Source of the DNA: Apostichopus parvimensis
Lineage: Eukaryota > Echinodermata > Holothuroidea > Aspidochirotida > Stichopodidae
DNA: 64,000 nucleotides
Direction of reading: 5' to 3'
Assembly: GCA_000934455.1 (NCBI GenBank)
Contig: KN884612.1
Span: forward strand, 93,953-157,952
Both the position numbers and the translations under genes were made by a program. Shown piece after piece: positions 11,446-25,011 of this stretch; within the stretch, counting starts at the first letter, position 1, and every line of letters starts with the position of its first letter. The notes beneath the pieces are model-generated. The model was not told the origin of the DNA. It worked only from the letters and a program-made list of their open reading frames with translations, and did no database searches.

Positions 11446-11660
11446 NNNNNNNNNNNNNNNNNNNNNNNNNNNNNNNNNNNNNNNNNNNNNNNNNNNNNNN
11501 NNNNNNNNNNNNNNNNNNNNNNNNNNNNNNNNNNNNNNNNNNNNNNNNNNNNNNNNNNNNNNNNNNNNNNNNNNNNNNNNNNNNNNNNNNNNNNNNNNNN
11601 NNNNNNNNNNNNNNNNNNNNNNNNNNNNNNNNNNNNNNNNNNNNNNNNNNNNNNNNNNNN
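11446..11660. other. Assembly gap (run of N)
   Basis: Unknown bases in the intron after Ig3 of copy A. In unit B the matching interval (about 45,912-46,450) holds a C20 tract and a 34-bp perfect palindrome, which are plausible reasons for the gap. True length is probably more than the 215 shown. Confidence 0.98.
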
Positions 11661-12451
11661 TACCTTGCCGAGATCAATAGGACTTTTGTTGTCCAGGGAT
11701 GAAAAATAAATCAACACTGGGAAAGCGAATGAGCCCATTTCATGATTTCTTTTTTATTGTCTGCTGTCCTTTGAAAAGAATATTTAGATTCTCACTTGTG
11801 GTAGAATATGACAGCTTCTTTGGCAAACAATTACATTTTGAATGTGGAAAATATTGACGTGATTTAAGAAAAGTTGTGCAGAGGAGCAACAGTGGATTTT
11901 TTATACATTATGCTGCAGCGAAGACGAAGTGAGGAGACATTTTAAAGACCAGGTGTCACGACACAAACGTTTGGGAGTAACTCGATTCCTAAGCATGAAT
12001 TGCTACCTGGGATACTTGCCAAAGATAACCTACGAAGGGGAAGTCTCCAAAACAGAACACTGGTTTTATACAATGTTTACTAGAGACTTTGTCAGTACTG
12101 GAACATGTTTCTTGGAATTAAGACGAATATGTTTCCAAAACTTAATCAACCATGTATACATCCATTATAACGAATGTCATTAACTGCACACAGATTGGTA
12201 GGCAATGGAAATACATTAATTTATCCATGCTAAAATTTGAACATTCATCCAAGGTTCTTGCTAGATGCCTTGTCCTTGCCTATGTAAAACTGAACAATAC
12301 TGCTGGCATTGTACAGAAGATCAGAACTTCAATATTTAACTACACTTAAATATATTGACAGCATTGTTGTTTCAATGACAAACGTTACCCCATTGATTAA
12401 TTAATAATCTAAGGGCAAAATTTAATTGTAGGATATCTTTTGAAGACTCAC

Positions 12452-12709
12452 CTTTGTCGCAATCATGAACCTTAACATCTGACTTTTCACCAGGACCAAT
12501 GTCATTGGTAGCACTACAAGAGAATCCAGTCGAGGTTTCATAGGCAACACTTACAGTGAACGTGTTGCTAGTTCCATCATTTATATTATTACTTCCGTTG
12601 AAGAATGAATATTGAGTTATTGCTGCAGGTACAGCATCACATTCGCAAGTTAATGAGACGTCTGTACAGTCTTTTCCTTCCTGTATAGTCAAGATACACA
12701 CAGGCGCAT
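12452..12709 (-). CDS. Copy A Ig domain 3 exon
   Basis: 258 nt, symmetric phase 1, acceptor CTTTTTAG and donor GTGAGT. It holds a whole Ig-like domain: APVCILTIQEGKDCTDVSLT, then CECDA (B-strand Cys), a YSFFNG segment where the core Trp would be, and TGFSCSATNDIGPGEKSD (F-strand Cys and G-strand). It ends HDCDK. Extra cysteines may form a second disulphide. About 87% identical to copy B. Confidence 0.9.
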
Positions 12710-13559
12710 CTAAAAAGCAAAAAAGATAAGTACTTTTACATAACCATTAAGTAAGTACAAAGGTAAGCACCATGTGCCTGTGTACATTATACCTCACTAC
12801 TAACATATTATAATTATAATACATCATCTTACATTATTTATCTAGATTACAGACATACAATGTACCTTGTGCCTATCTCCTCCAAAAGTAGTTCAATTTC
12901 TTTAAATTATTCAGGATTTCTTTCCCTTCTGCTTTAGTTTAATTCACATAAATAAGGTGTTTGACTTCACTTTAACTTTTCTGGGGAGTAGAACAGGTAT
13001 AGCACATCTAAGGATTGAAATATGCCTATTATTGAACTTTTTGTGTGTTCCTGCATGGGGTAGCTTCTAATGAAAACTACCTATGTCACTAAATTGTGTA
13101 AGAAAGTGAGTGCTAGTAAGCTTGGTTTTGAATCCTTCAACAGAAGAATGTTGCTTCTGTAAACGCCTATATTAAGGCTAGTTTATTTCTATTATCAAAT
13201 CATTTTGGTATATTCTACATGATATTTCCCTTGGCGGCTATGAGAAATATGATAAAACAAGCTGATCATTTGCATGTATTGGAAAACAATCATCGACAAC
13301 TGAGTCCATCATTCTCCTCTCCTGCATTGAAAAACTCAGTGTTCTTCATTTCATTTACAACAGGCAAAAGATGGTGTAAATAATTGCCATTATTCAATTG
13401 CAGGGCGGGGCTATAATTACGCACAGATCTTATTTGACTACAATCAGTGTGTTAATGTACGTGGCTACTGTGCGAACACATACTGCATGTATGATGTGTA
13501 CTAGTTTATATATCCAAATGGAGTGCTACTGTACCTTTTTGCGGATTTTCAAGTATTCA

Positions 13560-13985
13560 TAGCAAAGGACCCTTGACCTCCACATAAAACATGACCATAC
13601 AGTGATTCATAAGATGAATCTGCACAACAAACTATAAACTTCATGTAAGCTCTCCTTTTTGGCATTAAATATTAATTTAATTTTCAGATGTCTGGTGATC
13701 TCAAATGACCTTTGACCTCCATAGAAACACATACCAAGTATGAATTCATCCTAACTTACATTTGAAGTTGTAAAATATACAAGTTTTTCAGATTTTGACA
13801 TTAATGACCTTTAAACTCTATGGAAAAAAAAAATGGTTCTTGGACTTTGTAGGATAGACAAATGAACATGGCAAGTACAGAGCTCACCTTATTTTTTACT
13901 TTTGAAGTTATCAAGGACACCATCTTTTTAACTTTGCCCTAGCTGGTCACTTCAAAGGACATTTGACCTCCATAATAAACTAGGG
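13560..13985. repeat. Degenerate tandem repeat with TGACCTTTGACCTCCA cores
   Basis: Several copies of a roughly 120-160 bp unit, each with a GACCTTTGACCTCCAT-type core followed by similar text. The best core, TGACCTTTGACCT at 13,706-13,718, is a direct repeat with one-base spacing (DR1), the kind bound by HNF4/RXR-type nuclear receptors. Unit B carries it at about 49,245-49,615. Repeat nature is seen; receptor binding is only inferred. Confidence 0.6.
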
Positions 13986-15796
13986 TTCCAGTACTCAGTA
14001 TAACATGATTTGCATTGCACATAAGAGGTTCATCCACACTTTGCTTAGAAGGTATAATGTTAACAAATGGACTGTTCCACATAACGTTTATCATAACATT
14101 GAAAGAATTTTCAGTGTAAGAAATTATAAATTCAATATTAGATACAAATGTAAAGCTTCATATATATATTTTTTCTCTAAAATTCGATGAAATATATTAA
14201 ATGTGAGATTCACAAATTAAGGAAGACATCCGTGTTACGTGAATGGCAATGTCACACTAATTATTTAACATTTCAACTTTGAATAAGAGATTAAATTCCT
14301 AGGCGGTGCTGTGCAGGAAGGCTGAGGATATTTTGAAATGGCAAGAGAATCTGGGAGGCAATCGGCCCTGTGAAACGGTAAACTTTTAAAACAAGCTGGG
14401 GGTAATGGCGTCATTCTTCCCTACAGATTTTATACATCAGTATAACAGACATCAACTGTTCCTAAATTAACTTTGTACAGTGCGAATAATATACAGGTCT
14501 CATCTGGATTCTAACGATAGAGCTCAAACAGTCGCCACATGTCTATCTCAATAAATTTGATCAAAGCTATATGCTTTCAATAATATTTAAAATATATTTA
14601 TGGATCATTTTTGAAAATATATAGTTAGTAAATAATAAATGTCATTGAAGGTTATGAATGATGTTAAGTTAAGTTCCCCTCTATTTTAGGAATGCCTTTT
14701 TTAATAACGATTAAGTTACTAGACCTACTATTTTTCTAGATACTTTTTATCATGGTTCTATCGTTATTCTATGTATACCATTTTATTTCAAAACTATAAA
14801 ACAATGTTTGTTTAGGCTAACAAAGGTACTACATTTAGGTATATTGTCTTGCTAGTATGTGAGTAGGGGTGTCGATTTTTGTTTCACTAGAAGCTAATGA
14901 AGAAAATTAGATCGTCAAAGAGCTTTGTGATTCCTTGCCACACTTTGTATGAAGGGTTTGATTTCTTCCAATTTTTCTTATGGTAGAATATAGAAACCAA
15001 CTTTTAAGGAAAACAATTTATAAACACATTACTGCTCACTAGGAGGAGAAAGTTTTATTAAGGAGTGACGGTAGCAGATCTCTGGTTTAATCAGCAGTCT
15101 AGTAAATTCATACCAATTAACCTAAGGGAGTGTTCATTCGGAGTGGCACTTCATTCACATCGTACCTATTAATTTGATAACCACATCTGATGTCAGTTCT
15201 GGACAGAGTATTTGAAATGTCTTTGGGATCACAGTAAGTGTAATCACTGTGGCTGTACCTGAAGGAAATCACTGTAGCAATAGTAGTAAACTCCATGTAC
15301 CTAATATCATGTTTTGATGCCAGAATATCGTAGAAGTTTTTAATCACATTAAAAGTTTAAACCTGATAAAATTGACTTAACATTGTACTAAAACACAACT
15401 GTACAACAACACAGCCCAGCTGTTAGTATTTAGGGCTCTTACACTCTAACACATATGAGATGTATCTTTACTTAATATTCTTACTTTTATATTTTGCTTT
15501 TCATAATTTGATCTCCACAGAGAAGAAAACAGGGTCTTGTACTGAATAAGACACATGCACATACCAAATACTATCTATAAAATTGGCTGCAAAGTATGGA
15601 TTTCATGGAAAGGTGTAATTACCAACACTGATAACAAACTGAGGTTGTCAATGTTCACTGGCAACAATAATGCAGGATGATAATGGGTACAAATAAAGAT
15701 TCAACTGTATTTGTCTTTCAAAATGGAGAAACATACATATATATATATATATATTTATGTCAAATAGGAGATATAACGTCTTTGTTTTCTACGTAC

Positions 15797-16123
15797 ACTG
15801 AACATTAAGATTCACTGTATGTGAGATGAGTTCCATACGTTGGTCATTGATTTCATCTTGCATCACATATCCAGTAAGCTGACAGGTGATACTAATGTCC
15901 CATTTCACTGCAGTATAAGTAGATGTTATGCTGTAGTCCATATAGTCACCATTAGGTGTACTGCTAAGAGTTTCCTCTACAAGTGAAGGATCCCACATCA
16001 AGCTTAAGTCACTCACTGATCGAGCTCCAGTAGCAGAACAGGTTAGCTCATACGGTGTTCCGACAATGACATCCAGTGCATCTACATCTTGTGATTCATA
16101 CTGGATAGTTGGCTTAACAAGCA
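15797..16123 (-). CDS. Copy A Ig domain 2 exon
   Basis: 327 nt, symmetric phase 1, acceptor TTTCGTCAG and donor GTACGT. It reads LVKPTIQYESQDVDALDVIV, then YELTCSATGARS (first Cys), LSLMWDP (core Trp), STYTAVKWDISITCQLTG (second Cys) and ends VNLNVQ. A classic one-exon Ig domain. About three quarters identical to copy B, with many changes in the loop after the Trp. Confidence 0.92.
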
Positions 16124-16828
16124 CTGACGAAAATAACACAAAAATCAGATATAATGAGTTTTTTCTCATTGTACTGATTACTACAGCTAAATGTTTGTGT
16201 GTACTTGAAAAAGGGCGGAGAGTACACTCTAAAGGCTTGTCTAATTCTTCTACAAAAGAACCGTGTTTTGCTGATTTACGATGGAGGTGACGGGTTCATC
16301 CCTCCCCTATCAGTCTTTCCAGTGTGCCGAAGTTGCACTTTCTTTGTTACAAAGGGACCAGACCAGAAAAGTATCCACTTATTTCTGGTTCCTCTACTTC
16401 CATCTCACATATATGTTATTTCAATACTCTATATTTACTGTTTACTGTATTTGATACCATCTATATTTATCCTATACTGTTCAAAATGTAAAATAATGGA
16501 ATGTAGAAATAAATTCAATTAAAAAAAATTCAATTCAATTCAAGTACATATCGTACAACTTGCGGATCGTAGCTACATATACATTACTTCACCTTTTTTT
16601 TTAGAACCATCCGCTAAAGAATACTCCACAGTTAAGAGAAACAGTGACACATGATCACAAATTTGGACTGTAAACCTCCCTTAAGTGAAAACTGCAGGTG
16701 AAAGATTCTTTCACCAAACTTCATAAACTGTAGAATTTATTACAATGGCAAGTTAAGTGCTTGATTGGTAGCAACATTTTCTCCCAAGTCATTCAAAAAT
16801 ACATGGATAGCTTAAAAGAAAACCATAC

Positions 16829-17152
16829 CTTCAACAATGACATCATATATGGCTGGATCAGCACCAAAAGGAGTACAAACATAAACACCTCCATCTTCAT
16901 CCTCAACATTCATTATGATCAGGTTAAAGGAAGTAGGCTCCAGAGTGTAATTAAAGTTCCTATATTTCTTCTCCATTGATAAAGTAGGAGTGTTCCCTGC
17001 CTGATAAGTCAACACAGTAACTGAGTTCCCAACTAAAATTTCTGTCCATGTTACTGTTGGAGACTGCTCTGTTATTGTACATGGTAGTGATTCAGCATCT
17101 TTAGATGTATATGTGTTTACAGTCTGACATGACGCTTCAAAGAAACAACCAA
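16829..17152 (-). CDS. Copy A Ig domain 1 exon (membrane-distal)
   Basis: 324 nt, symmetric phase 1; acceptor TTTCTTAG, donor GTATGG. It starts GCFFEASCQTVNTYTSKDAE, then SLPCTIT (first Cys), TVTWTEI (core Trp), a loop, FNLIIMNVEDEDGGVYVC (D-x-G-x-Y-x-C) and ends YDVIVEG. This is the most divergent exon between the two copies, with only about two thirds of residues matching. N-glycosylation sequons are present (for example NYT). Confidence 0.92.
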
Positions 17153-18155
17153 CTAAGAAACGGTGGTATAAATGTCAGTCAATTAATCAAATACATGATG
17201 TCTTCATATCTTAAGTATTACGTTTTATTGTGAAAGCGTTAAGAAATGCTAAAATTAAAGTGCAACATTTGGGTACTTCTTCCACGTATGAATGCTGCTT
17301 TAATGAATGTCATGTTATTTTAAAAGAGTAAGTAGCGTCTGAGACCATAAAATACACGAGGTGAAACTACCTCATCACTTAAGTTTCATTAATTTCATAA
17401 TTATTTTGTAGCATATTTTTTGTGGATGCAAATTATTTAATGAGACTGTGTATTGTAAATATAAAAAAAATTCAAATATTTCAGTCACCGGTTGGATAAT
17501 ATAACGATGACTTTCTTCGTGCTAAGCAGCATCGGTAATGTAGCTTACTGTATATCATGAGGAAAAAGAAAAGTGTAATGAAAACAATCATGTGAGATTG
17601 GATCCTAATTGGATGATCACAAACAAAGCCAACAGCAAATGCCATATTCGATATATACATCGACAGCAATGTATACATCAAAGTAACACAACGCTCTCTA
17701 CTAATTGAGATGAATAATGATCCATTTTACTAATCTAGATCTTAAGGTTAACATGGGTCAGTTGTATAAATTATGTGGACACGACTACTAATCGAAAGTC
17801 ATACTGACTGTATAGGAGAACGACAATATCTTGGATTTAATATAGACTTTAACCACAGTGATGCTGAGTAATTACGGTACAATAATTTGCCAACAGTGAT
17901 AATGTTACACTGTAGATATCGGCAACTAAGTTAGATATCGATCTTTTTAAATGGATGTAGTATCTACGCATATTTAACGGGGGCTTTGCGCCATATAAAC
18001 ATTGAAGATATACTATTTCATCCATTTCATTTTGGACCCATATATTCCATGGTAATACTCAAACCTATATAAAGTGTTTAGAAGCATCACCAATATAAGC
18101 CAGCTAAAATTGTGTGACAATGGTATGATGCAAAATACAAACTGTGACAATTATG

Positions 18156-18169
18156 CCCCCCCCCCCCCC
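18156..18169. repeat. Poly(C) tract, 14 bases
   Basis: Homopolymer in intron 1 of copy A; absent at the matching place in copy B. Confidence 0.9.
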
Positions 18170-18796
18170 GGTAAAATAGGAATACATTATACACTTAATC
18201 CATCAAAAAAGATGTATCGCATTGCTGTTGATTAAAATTTGATTACAATGAACTAAGTATGAGAAATTTAGCTAGATTTTGAAGAACGTTACTGCACCGA
18301 CAGTGTCAAGGCTACAGAAAATCTAAAAGACTAAAATATCCCCTTGCGTAACGGTGACCCATCACTAATGTTAAAAATTTAATTTTTGGTCTGCATGATA
18401 TGTTCAATGGTAAATTAGTGTGCACTTTTTGCAGCAGTCTTTGGTCCCTATAATATACCAAAGTACGGTACCAAAGTGCGTGGCTATCCTCGCCACTGCG
18501 CCCCACCAAGAGCCGTAAGTGGCCCCTGAAACCCAATCTAATGCGCAAATTGTTTATCTAGTGCTGGTAAAGGGATGAAAATATTTGTAATTGCTACGGA
18601 GGGCGAGAAGTTGAAAGGTTAATAACCTCTGAGATGAGTGACGAAAGATAACTTCACACCTATTGCGATTGTTTAATTTTTCAAAATGAGCACCACAGTG
18701 CTGATTTTGTATGATAGGAAACTATGATTGAATAATGCTAAAATGTTGCAATTGATCACTTTTACGCGAAAATTGCAATATATTTCGTATACGTAC

Positions 18797-18860
18797 TTGT
18801 TAGAAAAGACATAATGACAACCGTTGCCGAGACCCCGTTGGAAGTAGCCGACAACGTCAT
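18797..18860 (-). CDS. Copy A signal-peptide exon
   Basis: ATG at 18,860-18,858, 64 coding nt, donor GTACGT, exit phase 1. It reads MTLSATSNGVSATVVIMSFL and joins Ig1 as LTIGCFF, a plausible secretion signal. A conserved TCTCCAAACAG just upstream in both copies may be the acceptor of a 5'-untranslated exon. No TATA box was assigned. Confidence 0.75.
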
Positions 18861-20870
18861 GACGTTACGACCAATATTTTCTGTTTGGAGAAAGAGTAAA
18901 AACTATCTCAATAGAACTAAATTATTATTTTTTTTTCAAATTGTGATCAAATACAAACAGTATACTTAGATCAGATATTGTTTTATGTTGTAATATAGTT
19001 ATATCATAGTTATACGTTGTAATATAGTTGTATTATAGTTATATGTTGTAATGGATCTTTTTGTTATAACTAAACTCTACCGTTGACTGACAGAAGACTA
19101 CCGAATAAACAGACTACTTGATATATGTAAGGTGTATTCTAATTTCTAGCAATCTAAAGATGAAGGGTCTGCCGAATATTGCTAGAACTGTGTAAATCAT
19201 CAAGACTAATGGTCAAACAACTCTATTTGATGTCGTACTGGTCCTTAGGAACCTATAAATGAGTTTAATTCAGTTACATAGATCTTAAATGAATGATATT
19301 TGATACGAATAATGGCACTACAAATATTAACAAAGAGTTCTGATTGTTCTAGTTCGACTCACTGTTCTGCATGTACAACTGCTCAATGTGTGTTCTGGAA
19401 AACTTCTTCTAATGCTCACGTCACCACATTAACTACTAATGTAGTGCACTTCTGCCTACCACGACAGTAGTTCCACTGAAGGAGTAAACTGTGCTTCCTT
19501 CTGCTAGATATAACATGCCACCTCTGTCGTGTTTCGCTCTCGTTGTGGCAATTCATTGCAATCTAAGTTTACACATTAAAACAGCTCACTTCATACTCAT
19601 TTATGAAGCTAAAAGCTTAAAAAGAGGGCGAAGTGAAGAAACCGTCTAACGTAACTCAGGGTTGACAGGTTAAAGAATTCATCAATCCAAAAGTGTGATA
19701 TGTAAAGGACAATTCTGCAATAAAAGATAAAAGAATACCACTTAATTTAACTTTGTAGTACATGTTTTAAAAGAAAAGTAAACGTAAGCTAACAATGTCG
19801 TGAACGAAAACAGTCCCAATCTTGTTAACGAGTAGCGTCCCTGTTTGTGAAAAACAGCATTATTTTTTTACACTTTAAAAATAAATGGTAACATCTGAAT
19901 CTTGGAATTTGTCTATCATTTGTATTTAAAAATGTAATCAAATTAGAAACTTGATTGTCTGACTTTTATTTCTCACTGACCTCTGACACTGAACAGTAAT
20001 ATTGTTACATAATTTATGTAATTCAAATCAAACCAGTCAAGCAAAGCTACAAATAGTTGAATAGCCCTTAATATTACTTACTGAGGGGTATGGGCCTCGC
20101 GGAGGCGGAGTGGGCTGACCTCCGCGTGTGCATATGAGCGTAACTGAGTTTATGTTTATTACAACTGCAATTTAGTGGCACATCTTAACGGTTTGATAAA
20201 TGTTCTCCATAATTGGTAAACACCGGTGCATCATGGTGGGAACTTGGGATGCTATGAACGGAAGGCCAATGGTCAAATTAAGTGAACAGTGTATTTTTGT
20301 TGCATTCAATTTAATATTAACTTGACCTTCAACCTTCATAACTATAGTGATATGAATGTCAAGTACTAGGCTGTCAAAGTTTGCTCCTGTATGTATCATG
20401 TAATAATATTTTCAACCGCTAGACGGTGCGGTATCATTCAGTAGATTTGGTGAGAATGTGCACCAAGATAGACTTTCACGATTAAAAGTTCAGAGGTCAA
20501 ATGCCGGTCTAATGAAGTTAAATTTTGCTTTGAATGCAGTTGGACAAACGATGACTGGACATGCAAGTTATTGTTATAATAATACATAGTTACAACCACA
20601 ACTGAGGTGGGGCTCAAATGATGTTTTGTTCAGTGCAGAGGTCATTAATAAAAGATGAAGATTTTAAAATTGTGTAACGTTGACTAGTGTCTCCGGAAGT
20701 TCCGGCTGTTTGAAATAATAAAAATAGAAAAAAAGCGGTTCTCTCAGTTCTCGCTCGTCATGGGTAAATCTCGAAATGCAACTAGGGAATGTTGCATGTA
20801 GGTTATTGTAGGAAATGGGAGAGCGACTTTTGCACTTATCAAGATATTTCTCCACCTGTAGCAATAATTT
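18861..20870. other. Spacer A, proximal part: promoter-side region of copy A
   Basis: No gene seen. It aligns with 54,778-55,900 and, past a unit B-specific stretch, with 57,480-57,760. It contains a short tandem repeat at about 18,995-19,055 (two copies of a TTGTAATATAGTTATA-type unit) and a GC-rich hairpin, CGCGGAGG at 20,098-20,105 pairing with CCTCCGCG at 20,119-20,126. The promoter of copy A should lie at the left end of this interval. Confidence 0.5.
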
Positions 20871-22139
20871 AAACTTATTGAAAAATTAAGTTGTATTGGA
20901 TTACCATTGTTCATTGGATTACTTGAAGACGATAATCAAAACATGTATCTTGCTTATAGAACATAAATTGTCTATTTAATATTTTCTGCTCAACCTTTAA
21001 TATACGGTTGGAGGTAATATTACACTTGTACAATAAATGAACTAAAAGTTTAATCTCTTTCACCACAGAACATACAACGTGGATTATCTTCCTTATTCAT
21101 TAAAAAAAGTAAATAATTAGTACCTCAAATACGATGTATAAAGCAAAACTGAAAGTATCGAATCTTGGTTTCTCTTAGTGACTTACTCCACTGAGGCCCA
21201 CTTATATTGAAATGCAAATTCCATTTAGAGATTAACTTCGGTGATGTCACAAAACCCTTGTATAAACTGATTATATATATGACGTAAAAGTAATGGGACG
21301 TTATGAGTATAATCTAGTTAAGACCCCCATTGTTATCACCCTGGGTAAATCTCCAACTCTTTCCAATGAATGGGGATTTCGTGGATAATACCATAACATC
21401 TTGTAAAAGGACAATTCAAGTTATACTCTTCTTTCAACAAAGACTGTGATAAGATACAACAGTTGTCGTCTAAACAATTTTCTAAATATGTAATCCCCTT
21501 GTCATGTCGGATTCATCAAAATGACTTTATGATTCACTTTAACATAAGAATCATTCCAAATGATTTGATAATTTAAGTTACAACTATGGTTCTAAAACAG
21601 GACCAGGTATAGATAACATCATTTAAAAACGTATTACTTGTCTTAATGTTTTCATACGAATAAACTACAAGCAAATACAAAATGGTTGCCCAAATTCCTT
21701 AGATAAAACCTGAAATATAGTTTCCAAAGTGAAACACTTTTTCATAATATCACCCAAGTACATTTTAAGCCATCAATGAAGCTGTTAAGATGGAATGCAT
21801 TTAACCCACCACTGGAAATATGATATATTAAAGTAGTACGACTAATTTTATCAGGTGTTCCTGAACAAATAAACTTATAAATAATCGACTCAATTAACTA
21901 ATAATGAAATAATCAGGGGGGTTCGGAAGATTTTGAAAAAGATAGACACACTGAGAAATTGCAAATTATTTAAATTAGAACAATTTTACCAATAGGGGTG
22001 AGGTCTCGACATGACCAAATATTCAAAATATTTTTGAGACGAGAAAGCTTGGGCAGAAAGCTCAACCGAAACATTCATTAATTCTGTCATTACTAACTAC
22101 AAATGTAATACAGTTACTGGGCCATTAGTCCAATTGAGA

Positions 22140-22900
22140 TCGTAACTATCTATAAAATAGGGCTTCCTAGTGAAAGGGCCAAGTGGATAAATATTGTTTT
22201 ATTTTCATAGTTTACCTTAAGGCCAGATGCCAATTCAAGCTCCCTAAAAATATAAACAATTTCACTCAGAGAAGGGTAGGAACCATCAAGAAAAATTGTA
22301 GTATCATCTGCATACTCTATATCATAATCAGGAATGAAATAACACGGGTAAGTGGATTTGAATTAACATTAATAGCTAATATTTCAGCACAGATAATACA
22401 GATATAAAGACTCACTTCTCTAAATAGAAAATGACATAGATGAATAACCATTGTTAGTGACTGATGGATGCAGTAGGGTTGCAATACATAGTACGGATCC
22501 AATGACAAAAGTTGTTACTAAAATTTAAAAAATGTAAACACTGAAATATAAACTTCCAGTTCAACTTATCGAATGCCTTTTTAAACTCAATAAACAGTAA
22601 AAACCCCGGGATAGTTTCTTCTCTGCAGAAATCAATAGTATCAATAATACAGCGAAAATTCCTGCCAATAAAGCGACCTTTTATAAAACCAGTTTGATTG
22701 ATTGAATAATAGAAGAAAGAACTATTTTTACAATGGCTGCTAATGCTTTCGAACAAACAGTCTTTGAAAGTGACATTGGACGGAAATTCGTAACAAGAGT
22801 GTGGTCTTTTCCAGGCTTATGAATAAGGCAGATGACACCAGAGATTACTCGTCGGAGAGGGAGACCCGGTTTCGATTTTTTTCCCAAATAGGTTTGCAAT
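22140..22900 (-). pseudogene. LINE ORF2 reverse transcriptase remnant
   Basis: Successive RT blocks: GVICLIHKPGKDHTLVTNFR; NQTGFIKGRFIGRNFRCIID; PGFLLFIEFKKAFDKLNWKF; and the catalytic EYADDTTIFLDGSYPSLSEI at about 22,325-22,260, ending near FRELELASGLK. Order and spacing are as in L1/Tx1 elements. Several frame changes separate the blocks. Confidence 0.88.
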
Positions 22901-24499
22901 TGTGTGTAAATAGTCGCTCATGATTCGTCGGAAAAATTACGTCATCACCGACCATATAAACCTCCATTTCGAAGTTACCAAAATGTCTGCATCCATTCGT
23001 TGCAATGAAGATATACTCGTTAAAGTCACCCGATGTATTCGTATCTTTGGAATTGGTTTAGACATATTTAGCCCACTAGCTTGTTATGATTGTATGGTCT
23101 ATGATCGATATTTAATAGAAATTATGTGAAGGCAGTAATCGATAACATCGCACAGTGAAAGTCGTACAGGGTGCAACAAACACATGCTGTAGGCCTATAT
23201 GTCTCATTGCTTACACAGTGCATTGACGGAAATGTAGCATACTGTTTTGCGTATATTCATTCAAGACTCGTGAAGTCGCGTTTACGAAACACATTTCACG
23301 AAACGAATTCAGATTTCAATAGAATGGTTAAAGAATTTTAGATAACGTAAACATAACTCAATGAAATGTAGCAAATGTATCATAATTAAGGTCAACATGT
23401 CATTGTGTGATCCAATTATTAAAAGTAAATTTAGGGCGTGTGAAGGGAAACCCCGTAACTATACTTAATTAAGAGTCAGTGTGTAACACAGTCTTCCAAC
23501 TTACAAGCGATTGTCATTATTGGTGCTGACGTAACGGTAAACTGGTTGGCTGAAAACTCTGTAATTGCAAACCTGTTTGGGAAAGAAATATTCGCGCCCC
23601 GGGTATAAGCATAGTTCAACGAGGAAGATAAGGAAAGAGCCAATTATTGACCAAAAAATGTATGTAGAAGTCTACAGGGAGCATATCACTACCAGGACTC
23701 TTACCGTTAACCATAGAAAATAGGGCAACTTTACATTCATTATCGGATTAAAGACCGTCACACGAAATGATCATACATACAAAAAAAAGTCGAAGTATCA
23801 GTCTCTTCTTATACAAATCCTCGTAAAAAGAGCGTAATTTGTTAAGAATTTAAAAATTCTCAGATAGAATAAAACCATTATCATCATTCAAATTACTAAT
23901 AACCTTTGTTTTACTGTTACGACTTTCGACATTCAAAACATTTTGTATTTCTTTCTCCTTGTTCCACCTATTCAGCTTTAGTACGAATGATAATACCCTT
24001 TTAATTTATAATGATAAAATGCTCTAAATCATTCCTTATTCAAATTATTAAGTACCTCTGTAGACTGAGTCTTATGAAAATGTCTTTCTAAATCTGCAAT
24101 GTGTCAAAGAAGATTGAACTCATAATGCTTTCTTTCCTTTCCCTTTTTCTCACTATAGTTAATAGAAGGCAACACGAATGTTATACTTAATATTCTCACA
24201 TCTTAGCATTGGGTTGCTATGGTGAACATAATTTAGAGCAGAAGCAATATTAGTTCTCGATTAACTAAATATAGAATTGATCTTCGAGTAATGAACAATG
24301 AATTTTCCAGTATCCAGGACCTTGTTTAACAGCATTAATGCTAATTTCTAAATCGATAATGGAGTCATGTGAATGGAGGCTCGGGAGAATAGAAGATTTG
24401 GTAACATAACTTACCAAACAACGAAAAATAAAAAATAAATCCAGCCTACAACAGATATTATAAGAAATATTCGATCTTTAAGTAAATTATTTGCTGCGG

Positions 24500-25011
24500 A
24501 GATTCCTCTCTCTCCAAATATCAATTAAATTTAAAGTAGCTATCAATTATAAACACTTATCACGAGCGTTCATTGGTCCTAGGATTCCCTCCTGGTTTAT
24601 CGAAAGCCAGACTAAAAATGAAATTGAAATCCACACCAATAATTATAGAATCACAAGACAAATTATGGAGTTTAGCACAAATATCCCTGAACAATTCAGA
24701 ATCATCAAAGTTGGGACCATAAATACAAACCAAAGGGAGACTACTTTCGAATATTTTGAAATCACCAAAAATACTTCTGCCGTCGGCATATGCCAAACTG
24801 TGTAAAATGGTCACTTCTCGTCCCTTGACTAAATATGATATAACCTCACCATTCATTGCGCCAATAAACTTCATCGCTTGCTGTTCTATGAGTTTCTTGT
24901 AAAAAATAAACAACTCTATTGGGAAGATTGAGGAACGTGAAAGTCTTTCGCCTTTTGTTTTTGCTGTCTAATTTCACGAATATTAAAAGTACTAATACGT
25001 AACAATGCCAT
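24500..25011 (-). pseudogene. LINE ORF2 endonuclease remnant
   Basis: Starts MALLRISTFNIREIR and continues in shifted frame with a FLQETH-type motif, then SLPLVCIYGPNFDDSELFRD and SIIIGVDFNFIFSLAFDKPG. These are the YGPN and GDFN signatures of the AP-endonuclease domain, the latter altered to GVDFN. Confidence 0.8.

Larger units (their letters stand above)
36..18860 (-). other. Receptor gene copy A: tandem paralogue of copy B, partial at the left edge
   Basis: Same exon order, phases and motifs as the gene at 33,232-54,777, and mostly alignable with it through introns. Fourteen exon positions are visible, from the signal peptide (18,797-18,860) to the catalytic-loop exon (36-135). The C-lobe exons would lie left of the window. 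All confidently assigned exons are open with GT/AG sites. The ectodomain differs strongly from copy B while the cytoplasmic half is almost identical. An assembly gap (11,446-11,660) falls between the Ig3 exon and the candidate repeat exon. The sequence at 1-35 is not the expected continuation of the kinase but resembles an upstream exon, so the 3' part of this gene may be rearranged. Introns of 0.3-3 kb hold no other recognisable gene. Confidence 0.85.

Noticed and set aside
11315-11738. Open frames across the N run
   Set aside because: They exist only because unknown bases hide stops.
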